NCBI GenBank assembly: GCA_000155435.1
Contig: DS990260.1
Location: forward strand, 2,770,984-2,834,983
Direction of reading: 5' to 3'
Source: Clostridiales bacterium 1_7_47FAA
GTDB taxonomy: Bacteria; Bacillota; Clostridia; Lachnospirales; Lachnospiraceae
Length of the DNA stretch: 64,000 nt
This document shows positions 17,514 through 26,228 of the stretch, piece by piece (within the stretch, counting starts at the first letter, position 1; each line of letters opens with the position of its first letter). Position numbers and translations under genes: made by a program. Under the pieces are notes generated by a model. The model was given only the letters and a program-made list of their open reading frames with translations, searched no databases and had not been told where the DNA came from.

Positions 17514-18404
17514 CTACAGCTCATTGCTGATTTCCACTGCCTTGCGCAGCCTGGTATGCCCCGCCTTTGCCTCAAAGCAGGCCACATCTTCCACATATAT
17601 GGAAATACCGCTGTCCACCTTCTTGTTTAAAGGTATCACATCCCCTGGCGTAAGCTGGAGTATATCCTGGGCATCCAGGGTAAACTCATGGAGTATGGCC
17701 CTCAGTTCCACCTCGGACTCCAAAAGATGCTGTTCAATATAGTGCCGTTTGGACTTCTGCTTCTCCTCGTCCTGCTTCTTCTGGCTGGCCGCAAAGGAAT
17801 AGCCGAACTTCGATGTAAGCTCCTCCACATTAGGCGCAGGCATCACCATGTTAAGCCGGGCAGACAGTTTGTCGATGACCACCTCCAGCTCCACCTGTAT
17901 GACCACGTCCTCCTGGGCGCTCATCTGCAGGAGATGAGGATTGGTCTGCAATCCTGTCAGGGACGCCTGCACATCCAGATACTGCCCCCACGCCTCCCCG
18001 AGGAACTCGGTAATCTTGCCCAGGACGTACTGCAGGATTGCCTTTTCAATATCCGTGAAATCCCTGGTCAGTTCATACTCCGAGCCAACGCCTCCCAGAA
18101 GGCGTTCAATCATAAAAAACGCCAGCCTGGTATCCACTTCCATGGTCAGAGGCGCTTCATTGTAATCCTTATTGGCCGGGCTTAGCGTAATCATCCCAAA
18201 CAGGGAATGGTCCGGCACCGAATTGCTGAATTCCTGGTAACGCTTCTCCACAATCCCGTTGATGCTGATTTCACAGTAGGACTGGAGAAGGCCTGTTAGA
18301 TACGGCGCCAGGGCACGGGCAAAACTGTCATACAGATTTTCCACCGTGCTCATGCGCTCTTTTGTAAATTTCTTAGGTGATTTGAAATCGTAACTCTTAA
18401 TCAC
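17514..18404 (-). CDS. fliM: Flagellar motor switch protein FliM, lacking the CheY-docking N-terminus
   Basis: A 296-residue FliM with the CheC-like middle domain (FFMIERLLGGVG near residue 115) and a C-terminal SpoA domain (TPGDVIPLNKKVDSGISIYV). It links FliG to FliN/FliY in the C-ring. The protein begins directly with the YDFKSPKKFTKER segment; the usual first ~35 residues with LSQxEIDALL, where CheY-P binds, are absent and are not encoded upstream in frame. Start is GTG with AAGGAACAGG upstream, overlapping motB by 8 bases. Confidence 0.94.
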   Translation of the reverse strand: MIKSYDFKSPKKFTKERMSTVENLYDSFARALAPYLTGLLQSYCEISINGIVEKRYQEFSNSVPDHSLFGMITLSPANKDYNEAPLTMEVDTRLAFFMIERLLGGVGSEYELTRDFTDIEKAILQYVLGKITEFLGEAWGQYLDVQASLTGLQTNPHLLQMSAQEDVVIQVELEVVIDKLSARLNMVMPAPNVEELTSKFGYSFAASQKKQDEEKQKSKRHYIEQHLLESEVELRAILHEFTLDAQDILQLTPGDVIPLNKKVDSGISIYVEDVACFEAKAGHTRLRKAVEISNEL

Positions 18405-19230
18405 TGCCTGTTCCTTCCTGTATCATGGCCTTATCTCCCGGCATGGTCACCGGGAACAGGGGGTCCATTGTCTCCATTGCGTCGATGGTATCCGGCGGTC
18501 TGTATCCATTTCCAAGGATAATCATGTCCACCCGGCGGTTCTGTTCACGTCCCTCCCTGGTGGCATTATCCGCAATGGGATAATACTTGCCGTAACCGCG
18601 GCATATGAGTTTCTTAGGGTCGAACCCCACCTGGTCTTCCAGGTAAATGGCCACATTGTCCGCCCGCTCCGAGGACAGCAGCCTGTCATTAATCAGGGAA
18701 TTGGCTGCCTGGGCCGTGTGCCCGTTAATGTAAACCGCAAGGATATTGTCCTGCTTTTCCTTTAACATGATCCCCACCGCATCCAGCATGGATTTGCTGT
18801 CCGCCCTTAGGCTTGCGCTGTCAGGGTCAAATAAAAGGTCATTCTTAAAGCGGATAAACACCGCGTTCTCGCTGTTGGACACAATGGCATCCAGGTTCTC
18901 GGAATCAAAGTAGGTCTGTATGTCCCTGGCCATCAGGGCCATCTCCCTGGCTGACGCCTGGGTGTTCTGGGAACCGGTGGGTACCTGGGTGGATTCCTCG
19001 TTATTCTCCCCTATGACGGGATACTTTAAATCCTGGGGCACATCTTCAATATCCGTCTGCGCCTCAATGCCCAGCTGCCTCTGCATGGCCGAGGCAATCT
19101 CCTCCAGTTTGCTGATATTCACATTTGATATACTGTATAATAATACGAAAAAGGTCAGGACAAGGGTTATCATATCCGCGTAGGTATTTAACCACTCCTG
19201 GCCTCCTTCTTCATCCTTCTGCCTTTTCAT
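18397..19230 (-). CDS. motB: Flagellar stator protein MotB
   Basis: A 277-residue MotB: a single membrane helix with the ion-carrying Asp19 in YADMITLVLTFFVLLYS, a plug/linker region, and a C-terminal OmpA-like peptidoglycan-binding domain (NGHTAQAANSLINDRLLSSE near residue 170). With MotA it converts ion flow to torque. Coupling ion is not clear from the helix. It has no motA beside it: motA lies about 27 kb away in operon B. No fliL follows it, though fliL usually does in clostridia. Confidence 0.95.
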   Translation of the reverse strand: MKRQKDEEGGQEWLNTYADMITLVLTFFVLLYSISNVNISKLEEIASAMQRQLGIEAQTDIEDVPQDLKYPVIGENNEESTQVPTGSQNTQASAREMALMARDIQTYFDSENLDAIVSNSENAVFIRFKNDLLFDPDSASLRADSKSMLDAVGIMLKEKQDNILAVYINGHTAQAANSLINDRLLSSERADNVAIYLEDQVGFDPKKLICRGYGKYYPIADNATREGREQNRRVDMIILGNGYRPPDTIDAMETMDPLFPVTMPGDKAMIQEGTGSD

Positions 19231-19665
19231 TTATTTACCAATCTCCAGGGCCTTTAAAGCCATGCTTTTTGCAATATTGAGGGCCGTGACATTGGCCTCA
19301 TAGGCGCGGCTGGCAGCCATCAGGTCCACCATCTCCTCCGCACTGTTCACGTTCGGCATCATCACATAGCCGTCTTCATCTGCATCCGGATGGTCCGGGT
19401 CATAGACAGGAACCAGGGGATTCTGGCTCTCCACCACTTCCTCCACATACACGCCGCCATTCTCCGCCTTGGTCATGGCCTTGCCAAGTTCACTTTTAAA
19501 ATTCAGTGAATTCTCGCGGAACACCACCTGCTTCCTTCTGTAAGGCCCGCCGTCAGCCGTCCTGGTGGTGTTCTGGTTAGCCAGGTTCTGCATGATGATG
19601 TCCGTGCGGAACCGCTCCGCCGTCAGGGCGGAACCTGTTATATTAAGTGAATCCAAATACCCCAT
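19231..19665 (-). CDS. flgC: Flagellar proximal rod protein FlgC
   Basis: A 144-residue rod protein with the N-terminal SLNITGSALTAERFRTDIIM motif and the C-terminal helix ending NVTALNIAKSMALKALEIGK typical of rod/hook axial proteins. It follows flgB by 11 bases and abuts motB. In most clostridia flgBC lie directly ahead of fliE; here they are 37 kb away. Confidence 0.96.
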   Translation of the reverse strand: MGYLDSLNITGSALTAERFRTDIIMQNLANQNTTRTADGGPYRRKQVVFRENSLNFKSELGKAMTKAENGGVYVEEVVESQNPLVPVYDPDHPDADEDGYVMMPNVNSAEEMVDLMAASRAYEANVTALNIAKSMALKALEIGK

Positions 19666-19676
19666 AACCTGCTCCT

Positions 19677-20033
19677 TTACTTACCTGTATTATTAATCAC
19701 GTACCGCAGCGTGGTCAGCTTACCTGACATCCGCATGGTCAGCGCGGAATACTGGCTGTACGCCTTCCACAGTTCCAGTTCTTCCTTTTCCACCTGGACA
19801 TTGTTGCCGTCCGGCCTGGCCTGGGTGGCTGCGTCTTCCTCCACCACCGGCTTAGCAATCCGCTCCACGCCCTGCTCCGTCTCTCGCAGCACATCCTTAA
19901 ATTCCACCTTCTTGGCCTTGAATCCAGGCGTCTCCACATTGGCTATGTTATGGCTTGAAACCTGCTGCTTCAGCCACATGGCGTCCATTCCCCGTTCCAG
20001 GGCGCCTAACGCCCTGTCGTCAAATAACGGCAT
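19677..20033 (-). CDS. flgB: Flagellar proximal rod protein FlgB
   Basis: A 118-residue axial protein with the SSHNIANVETPGFKAKKVEF motif near residue 25 and the C-terminal ALTMRMSGKLTTLRYVI helix. It forms the rod with FlgC, FlgF, FlgG and FliE. AAGGGGGA precedes the ATG. Confidence 0.96.
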   Translation of the reverse strand: MPLFDDRALGALERGMDAMWLKQQVSSHNIANVETPGFKAKKVEFKDVLRETEQGVERIAKPVVEEDAATQARPDGNNVQVEKEELELWKAYSQYSALTMRMSGKLTTLRYVINNTGK

Positions 20034-20050
20034 ATTCCGTCCCCCTTATC

Positions 20051-20431
20051 TCATCCCGTATGGCTCATGCGCACCTGTTTATCCGCCTGGGCAAATGCTT
20101 CCTTCAGTTCCATTATCATGGGAAGGACCTCCCTCACCGGGTCAGGATTCTTCTTGATATTGGCCTGAATGATCTGATAATTAAAATACTCATAAAGAGA
20201 GGACAGGTTCTGTGACACCGGATACTGGCCGTCCAGTGTGGACTCCAGATGGCTGATAATGGCCTGGGCCTTCTTAAAATGGGTATTGCTGGCTTCAAAG
20301 TCCCTTACCTCCAGTCCCAGAAGCCCCTTGTTCAGACGGTTGATGATTTCGTCATATAACAGGTTGATCATATCTCCCTGGGTCATGGTCATAACGGACT
20401 GCTGTTTATACTTTGCATATGGATTCTGCAT
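20051..20431 (-). CDS. fliS: Flagellin chaperone FliS
   Basis: A 126-residue helical protein with the family start NPYAKYKQQSVMTMTQGDMI. FliS binds the C-terminal helix of flagellin to stop early polymerisation and takes it to FlhA. In related systems FliS also competes with CsrA-linked FliW for flagellin. It follows fliD by 16 bases. Confidence 0.96.
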   Translation of the reverse strand: MQNPYAKYKQQSVMTMTQGDMINLLYDEIINRLNKGLLGLEVRDFEASNTHFKKAQAIISHLESTLDGQYPVSQNLSSLYEYFNYQIIQANIKKNPDPVREVLPMIMELKEAFAQADKQVRMSHTG

Positions 20432-20447
20432 ATTGATTACTCCTTCA

Positions 20448-23399
20448 TCATGATGAGAACTGCTGGGTAAGCCATGAACTCTGGCTGTTCATATTGGAAA
20501 TCGCCTGTTCCATGGCGGTAAACTGCTTCCAGTACCTTGTCTTCTCCAACTGATACTTGGTGTTTAAGTTGGAAAGCGTCTCCGTAATGTGCTTCATCTC
20601 CTCATAGAGGGTATTGCTCGTGGTAAGCACATCCTTGGTACCCGCATACCGTACCATACTGCCCGGGCTTCCGCTGCTCACATTCGCCGCCGCCTTGATG
20701 GCATTCTGCATCTTGACGCCCAGTCCCTGGTCCCTGTCCGTGAACAGGGTCGCAATGGCGTCCGGATTGGTGGCCACCGCAGACCTGAGGGCATCCTCGT
20801 CAATGACCAGTTTCCCGTTATCCCGCCAGTTATCTGATGTCTCAATACCGATATCATAGAGCGACAGTCCCGCTCCCTCCACACTGCTGTAGAGGACCAT
20901 CCTCATGTCCCCCAGGAAGCTTGAGATATTCGAATCATTGTGAAGGAGTCCCTGCTTGGATTTCTCCTCCCAAAGCTCAATCTCCTTGTCACTCATCTCT
21001 TTCTTCTGGGCATCCGTGAGAGGGGCGTACTTCTTGTAGTTTGCAGTCTCTGTCAGCTGCTTGTTCAGCTCTTCGATAAGGTTGTTGTAATCTTCTACAA
21101 AACTCTTCAAACTATCTACTATTTTATCAGTATCACGGGATGTAGTCAAGCTGATTGGACCGTTGGAAGCATCATAAGTGGAAGTAATTTCCATGGTAAT
21201 TCCATCCAGTTCAAAGGTGTTGGTGTTGCGCTCGATGTCAGTGCCGTCGACGGTCAGGATGGCGTTTTGGCCGGAGGTGACGGAGGCGGTCATTTGGGAG
21301 GAAAATGTCATCTCATCCTGTCCAAAAAGGCTGTTCACAAGAGCAATTCCATCATCATCCACTCCTTCTATCGTGAATCCCTTTGATATCCCCTGTATCT
21401 GTATCTTATGATCCGCTGTATAACTGACTGATACTCCGGCACCAGCTTTGTTCTGTATTTCATCTGCTAAATCCGCGAAACTTCTTGGTATGCCTAAATT
21501 ACCGACGTTAATCTCCTGAGGACTCCCGCCTTCTTGGGTTATTGTTATTTTTCCCTTTAAAATACTTGTATTAGAAACCTCGTTTGATGTCAGTGTATTT
21601 GTATTAGGAATATTATGGATACTTTTCTTTCCAAATAATATCTCGACCGGATTTGCTCCCTCTTCTCCTGTTGTACCATCAGGATTAGCTACTCCCGGGG
21701 CAGGTATACCTTTAATTTCAATATCACCAGAAAGACCTGTTATATTAAATCTTCCACCCTCATACGTTACAGTAGCTCCAGTTATATCAGATAACTCCTG
21801 AGCCAAAGCATCCAGTTTCATGGTGGCATCTAAAGCTATAGTTTTGGGAATGCTTCCCGCCCCTCCAATATATATTTCTATGGTACCAGATAGCTTCGCC
21901 TTCTCTAAGTCATCATCAGCCCCTGAAAGCGTATTATTAATCTCTTTATCGGGATCATATTTAAATCCAAGATTTTTACCTATTCCTACCTCTAAATTTT
22001 GTTTCGAAAAACCCACCTCGTATGCAGAAGACCGCAATATCACCTTATCTCCGCTATCATTTAACGAAAATTCAATTTTTCCACTTCCAAATTCCTTGTT
22101 AAGTTTGGAATTAATTGCATCCAGTACGCTCTTTGCATCCTTATAGCTTTCGCTCCCTGTTCTCCCATCCAGACTTACCTTAAAGTCTTTTCCATCCACC
22201 TGAAGCATTAAAAATTGACCTTTGCCACTATTCAAGTCGCTTAATAGTGAATCAAAATCCAATGTTTCAGTGCTGGATATATCCTCCGAGAAAAGCGATG
22301 ACTGAAGTCCGGTGGCCTCCACGCCAAACATTGTGGTCAGCAGATTTCCATATTTCTGTGACATGGTGATATTGGATATCTCACCAGTAGAAGATGACTC
22401 CATGATGAATCTGTCTGCCGCAGAAGAGTATGATACCTTCACACCTGCGTCACTGCTGTTAATCGCACTGATTACATCACTTAAAGTTGAATCTCCGGTT
22501 AACCCCTTTATGGTCACTCCATTAATCTCAAACTCATATCTGTTTCCCTGCAAAGGCGTGGCAAAATTCATGTCCTTCAAAGATGTACCATAATCAAGCT
22601 TATTGGAAAAACCACCTTCAAATCCCATATTCTTAATCGTAGACTTAGCATCATTATTGCTTCCTGCGGTCTCTATGATAACTCTTCTGGATGAATTAAC
22701 TGGAATATCTGTGGTATTTCCATTCTTGTCAAGCTGTACCAGCTTCATGGTACCGTTTTCAAGTTCAACGCCTGAAGCATCAATATCCCAATCCACCTTC
22801 ATGCCAACTGACGTCCCAAAATTCCGGTATAAGGCCTGATTGATATTCTTCAAGGTTTCTTCTTTATCCGCCCCACCGGTAAAGCTTATGGTTCTGCTTA
22901 CGCCATCCAAAATAGTCGAAAATGAATATGTCTCCCCTTCTTTAAAAGCAGCCTGTGAGAAATCCGCAGTCTTCCCCACCGGCGCCCCAGTCACCGTCCC
23001 CGCCGTCTTCACCGTACAGGCCGTAGCCAGCTGTTTAACAGCATCCACCTTCATGGAACTGACCGCATTCGAAGAAACCGAACTTATCTTAATGGCGCTG
23101 TTACTGCTAAGTCCTGTCATGGTCTTAAAGGTGGTTGGACTCATCAGGTTGGTCTGCCCTGAACCATAATAAGAAAAATACTTATCGCCAAAGGTATTAA
23201 TCTTCCCGATCAAATCCCTGTAAGTTTCCTGCTTCCACTCCAGCTGCTGCTTTAATCCCGTCTGTTTATCAATCTTAGTCTGTGTACCCATCAGCAGGCT
23301 TTCTACGATGCTGTCTGTATCCATGCCGGAAGCAAGGCCCGATATATAGTTTTTATTGCCGGCTGCGCTGACTGTATTAATTGATGATGCTGATGCCAT
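20448..23399 (-). CDS. fliD: Flagellar filament cap protein FliD, oversized
   Basis: The cap protein that folds flagellin at the filament tip. At 983 residues it is nearly twice the common 450-650. The N-terminal FliD_N part (ISGLASGMDTDSIVESLLMG) and the C-terminal FliD_C coil (residues ~740-983) are canonical; the expansion is central. There, several ~60-residue units resemble each other, each with a TL..LA..I....GV.VSY pattern followed by a short I.I.G strand, the style of flagellin IN modules. The DNA of this middle part (about 21480-22900) is visibly AT-richer than both ends. Surface-exposed expansion, antigenic or adhesive, is likely. GGGGGATGGG precedes the ATG. Confidence 0.95.
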   Translation of the reverse strand: MASASSINTVSAAGNKNYISGLASGMDTDSIVESLLMGTQTKIDKQTGLKQQLEWKQETYRDLIGKINTFGDKYFSYYGSGQTNLMSPTTFKTMTGLSSNSAIKISSVSSNAVSSMKVDAVKQLATACTVKTAGTVTGAPVGKTADFSQAAFKEGETYSFSTILDGVSRTISFTGGADKEETLKNINQALYRNFGTSVGMKVDWDIDASGVELENGTMKLVQLDKNGNTTDIPVNSSRRVIIETAGSNNDAKSTIKNMGFEGGFSNKLDYGTSLKDMNFATPLQGNRYEFEINGVTIKGLTGDSTLSDVISAINSSDAGVKVSYSSAADRFIMESSSTGEISNITMSQKYGNLLTTMFGVEATGLQSSLFSEDISSTETLDFDSLLSDLNSGKGQFLMLQVDGKDFKVSLDGRTGSESYKDAKSVLDAINSKLNKEFGSGKIEFSLNDSGDKVILRSSAYEVGFSKQNLEVGIGKNLGFKYDPDKEINNTLSGADDDLEKAKLSGTIEIYIGGAGSIPKTIALDATMKLDALAQELSDITGATVTYEGGRFNITGLSGDIEIKGIPAPGVANPDGTTGEEGANPVEILFGKKSIHNIPNTNTLTSNEVSNTSILKGKITITQEGGSPQEINVGNLGIPRSFADLADEIQNKAGAGVSVSYTADHKIQIQGISKGFTIEGVDDDGIALVNSLFGQDEMTFSSQMTASVTSGQNAILTVDGTDIERNTNTFELDGITMEITSTYDASNGPISLTTSRDTDKIVDSLKSFVEDYNNLIEELNKQLTETANYKKYAPLTDAQKKEMSDKEIELWEEKSKQGLLHNDSNISSFLGDMRMVLYSSVEGAGLSLYDIGIETSDNWRDNGKLVIDEDALRSAVATNPDAIATLFTDRDQGLGVKMQNAIKAAANVSSGSPGSMVRYAGTKDVLTTSNTLYEEMKHITETLSNLNTKYQLEKTRYWKQFTAMEQAISNMNSQSSWLTQQFSS

Positions 23400-23410
23400 C
23401 GCCCATCCCC

Positions 23411-23887
23411 CTATCTTCTTTTATCGTAGAGCACGCCTTTGCTCCCCTGATTCATCTGCTTTAAGTACCCGGTAAATTTACCGTTTACATTGTTCTTCTT
23501 TATCTTTTCCTGAAGCTGTGCCTGAATCGCCGCCATCTTCCCCGGCACCCCGGCTTCCAGCTCCTGTATTCTTGTTATCATGGTAAAAACAGCCTGACCG
23601 TCCCGGAACAGTCCCTGTTCCCCTTCATTCAGGCTGCTGTAATCACAACGGTTCTTACCTATGTTGTAACAGCGTTTCCCATAAGCCGAGCCGTCCCTCA
23701 GGCCTTCCATCTGTTCATCAAGCCCATCTATCTTATCTATGACGGCCTGCCTTGCCTCCACGGCGGCCACGATTTCATCCACTGCCTCCGGGTCATCCGT
23801 GTCCAGTCTCATGGTTTCCTGCTCATATTGCCCCAGCAGGATGGCCTTTTCCCTGAGCAGCATCCTCATCCGGTCAATTATCTCCAT
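23411..23887 (-). CDS. Putative FliT/FlgN-type flagellar export chaperone
   Basis: A 158-residue, mostly helical, charged protein with no strong signature. Its first 75 residues form a long amphipathic helix pattern (LLREKAILLGQYEQET), and it sits directly before fliD, where a cap chaperone of the FliT type is expected. The ATG at 23887 follows AGGAGGGCAGGG and overlaps the csrA stop by 14 bases. A basic 13-residue upstream extension in frame is rejected. FlgN-like function for another substrate is possible. Confidence 0.6.
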   Translation of the reverse strand: MEIIDRMRMLLREKAILLGQYEQETMRLDTDDPEAVDEIVAAVEARQAVIDKIDGLDEQMEGLRDGSAYGKRCYNIGKNRCDYSSLNEGEQGLFRDGQAVFTMITRIQELEAGVPGKMAAIQAQLQEKIKKNNVNGKFTGYLKQMNQGSKGVLYDKRR

Positions 23888-24152
23888 CCCTGCCCTCCTT
23901 CTCCTCTTGGGCGCTGTCCTGCGCAAGAGCCTTTAAGTTCCTGGAAAGCTGGAATACCTTCAGAAGGTCCACCTTATCGGACGCCTCCTTGTTATTCTCC
24001 ACAGTAAGGTACAGTTCCGTGCGGCATATCTTCATGTCGTCCGGGGCCGATATGCCAAGGCGCACCTTGTCGCCTTTGATTTCAGCCACGAATATCTCGA
24101 TATCATCTCCGATTTTAATGGATTCACCCTTTTTTCTGGATAATATCAGCAT
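23874..24152 (-). CDS. csrA: Carbon storage regulator CsrA (flagellin translation repressor)
   Basis: An RNA-binding dimer of 92 residues. The core MLILSRKKGESIKIGDDIEI and the ELYLTVENNKEA strand are intact; the tail of about 25 residues beyond the usual ~65-75 is acidic and differs from the short enterobacterial form. In Firmicutes CsrA blocks the flagellin ribosome site until FliW binds it. Its ATG overlaps fliW by 7 bases, as expected for the regulatory pair. A hairpin of CsrA-target type lies in the flagellin leader near 34.7 kb. Confidence 0.97.
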   Translation of the reverse strand: MLILSRKKGESIKIGDDIEIFVAEIKGDKVRLGISAPDDMKICRTELYLTVENNKEASDKVDLLKVFQLSRNLKALAQDSAQEEKEGRDGDN

Positions 24153-24592
24153 AGGCCGTCCCTCTCTCCCTGGCCGAATATAGCCTGCCGTATGGGATAA
24201 TCCTGATCCAGAATCACCTGGACGGCCAGATTTGTCTTATGGTTGATGATGACAGGGCTTTTAAGGTTCACGGTGGAATCACGGAAGGTTTCCCCGATGA
24301 CCATGAGCACCCAGCAGTCCAGGTCATCCTCAGGTACTGCCTGCAGAAGAATCAGCACATCCTGCATCACCACCGGGGCGTAATCACGCTTTACCTCCAG
24401 AGGGTTCAGCATGATAAAGCAGACATTTTTCTGCTCAATGGACTGGAGCCAGCAGATTCCGCTGCCCATGTTGGAATCATTTACAAGTACGAACTGGGTA
24501 TATTCCTCAAAGCCGAAAACGGGCTGCTTAAATGTTATGATGTTCTTCTCTTCAATATCAAGGATTCCGAAATCCCGTGTCTCAATCTTCAA
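24146..24592 (-). CDS. fliW: Flagellar assembly factor FliW (CsrA antagonist)
   Basis: A 148-residue FliW with the family opening TRDFGILDIEEKNIITFKQP and the CFIMLNPLEVKRDYAP segment near residue 60. FliW binds CsrA allosterically and is itself held by free flagellin, closing a loop that matches flagellin synthesis to export. The start is TTG with GGAGGG about 7 bases upstream; no ATG fits. Confidence 0.96.
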   Translation of the reverse strand: MKIETRDFGILDIEEKNIITFKQPVFGFEEYTQFVLVNDSNMGSGICWLQSIEQKNVCFIMLNPLEVKRDYAPVVMQDVLILLQAVPEDDLDCWVLMVIGETFRDSTVNLKSPVIINHKTNLAVQVILDQDYPIRQAIFGQGERDGLC

Positions 24593-24613
24593 AAGTATCC
24601 CTCCATCAAATCC

Positions 24614-25213
24614 CTATTCCGCAGCCGCCTCATGGGCCGGATTGGCGCTGGGCGGCACATACATGGGTTCGCCCATATATTCAATATCCACTTTCGGATA
24701 CTGCTCCACATCCACCCTCAGTTCTCCCGGCACATAGGTAGCCGGTGGTTCCTGTACCTGTGGTCTGAATTCCACCTGGGCCGGTGTATAGTCAATGGAT
24801 AAATCTGGCGGCTGCCAGGAAATGTCAGGCCCAACTGACGGTATGAATGCAATCCCGGTGGTGATATTGGTCTGGGCCATCATCTGGTTCTTCATGATAT
24901 CCGCAACCGTGACCCCATCCTGTATCTGCATCATCTGGTTGCCAATCCTGGAATATTGGGCCGTGGCGTCCGATGCCGCCTTAATACCTGCCTGCGCCCC
25001 GTCCCTCATGATTCCCCTGGCTGTGCGGAATCCCATGCTGTCCCTGGAACGGGATGTATCAATGTCCACTTTGATATTCTCCGACTTCATATTCAGTTTG
25101 CCAGGATTCTGTATGATACCCACTTCCGGGTCAGGTATCCTGCTCTCAAGCCTGGCCCTCTGGGAGGTCATGGACAGCTTAATGGGAGTGGTTGTAATTT
25201 TTAACACATTCAT
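24614..25213 (-). CDS. DUF6470 family protein (YviE-like)
   Basis: A 199-residue protein of the family found between flgL and fliW in Bacillus (YviE); function unknown. It opens with ITTTPIKLSMTSQRARLESR and has a basic, Asn/Met-rich middle and a Pro-rich second half. No signal peptide or membrane segment. Conserved position between flgL and fliW supports a role in filament assembly or its regulation, but that is inference. Confidence 0.8.
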   Translation of the reverse strand: MNVLKITTTPIKLSMTSQRARLESRIPDPEVGIIQNPGKLNMKSENIKVDIDTSRSRDSMGFRTARGIMRDGAQAGIKAASDATAQYSRIGNQMMQIQDGVTVADIMKNQMMAQTNITTGIAFIPSVGPDISWQPPDLSIDYTPAQVEFRPQVQEPPATYVPGELRVDVEQYPKVDIEYMGEPMYVPPSANPAHEAAAE

Positions 25214-25234
25214 CCTCAGACACCTCTTTTCAAC

Positions 25235-26218
25235 TTATTTCATAAAGTCAAATATGGACGGCGGTATGATGCTGGATCCCAGCTGAAGGGTAATCATCCA
25301 GGCTGTTTCCGCGGATTTATTGTTCACGGCCTCTGTCTCCACCTTAACCGCTTCCAGGTCCTTCTGGCTTTTCTGCAGGTTCACAAGGCTTGTTTCCAAC
25401 CGGTCCTGGGTGCGCTCCAGCATTTTCTCCCTGGTCCCTATCTCAGATGTGGCAATGGAAATATTGCTCTGCTTCTTCTTTAACTGGGACAGTGAATCCA
25501 TGGCGCCTTCCTTGTCCCCGGCCTTTAGCTGGTCCCTTACCTGCCCTATGAGGCTGTACAGGTTATTGGGCATCCCATTCTCGTCCTTCCCGCATCCCAG
25601 CACATCCACGCCGGAGGTGGATATCTTGATTCCCGTCTTAGCCGTATTGGTGCCTGTTGCATACGTGCCAAAACCAATGTCCAGATAAACCGGCTTATTT
25701 TCACTGAAATAAGTATCCGGGTCATTCTTATCATATGCATCCACGGACTTCCCGTTAAACAGGAGGTTCCCATCGGCATCCAGGGTAAATGGCGCCGTGC
25801 CGTTGGCAGATCCGGAGAACAGGAATTTGTCCCCGTACCTGGCGTTCATGGTCTGTAAAAGCTCCTCCATCTGTCCGCTCAGTTCCTCCGCAATGGCATC
25901 CATGGAATCCTGGCTGCTGGCCCCTCCTGCTTTGGTGGCCTTCTCATAAATATTCTCAAGGATGGAATTAAGCGTCAGTATATTGGAATCCGCTGTCTCC
26001 AGTTCCCCCGTGGCATTCTTCACCACATTGATATGTTCTTCGGTCCTTGCAATCTGGTCACGGATTGCAAATGCCTTGGAAGCGGTTGCCGGGTCCTCAG
26101 ATACATGGTTGTACTGCCGCTGGGATGCCAGCTTCAGATTGGAGGAAGCCAGATTGGAAATATTCCTCTGAAGATTTTTATTATATGAAGTTGTCATCAT
26201 ACTTTCCGTGATTCTCAT
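25235..26218 (-). CDS. flgL: Hook-filament junction protein FlgL
   Basis: A 327-residue flagellin-like protein: the N-terminal MRITESMMTTSYNKNLQRN helix region and the C-terminal coiled region ending in the family-typical helical tail. It joins the filament to FlgK. AAGGAGGGG precedes the ATG. Confidence 0.96.
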   Translation of the reverse strand: MRITESMMTTSYNKNLQRNISNLASSNLKLASQRQYNHVSEDPATASKAFAIRDQIARTEEHINVVKNATGELETADSNILTLNSILENIYEKATKAGGASSQDSMDAIAEELSGQMEELLQTMNARYGDKFLFSGSANGTAPFTLDADGNLLFNGKSVDAYDKNDPDTYFSENKPVYLDIGFGTYATGTNTAKTGIKISTSGVDVLGCGKDENGMPNNLYSLIGQVRDQLKAGDKEGAMDSLSQLKKKQSNISIATSEIGTREKMLERTQDRLETSLVNLQKSQKDLEAVKVETEAVNNKSAETAWMITLQLGSSIIPPSIFDFMK

Positions 26219-26228
26219 ATGCCCCTCC

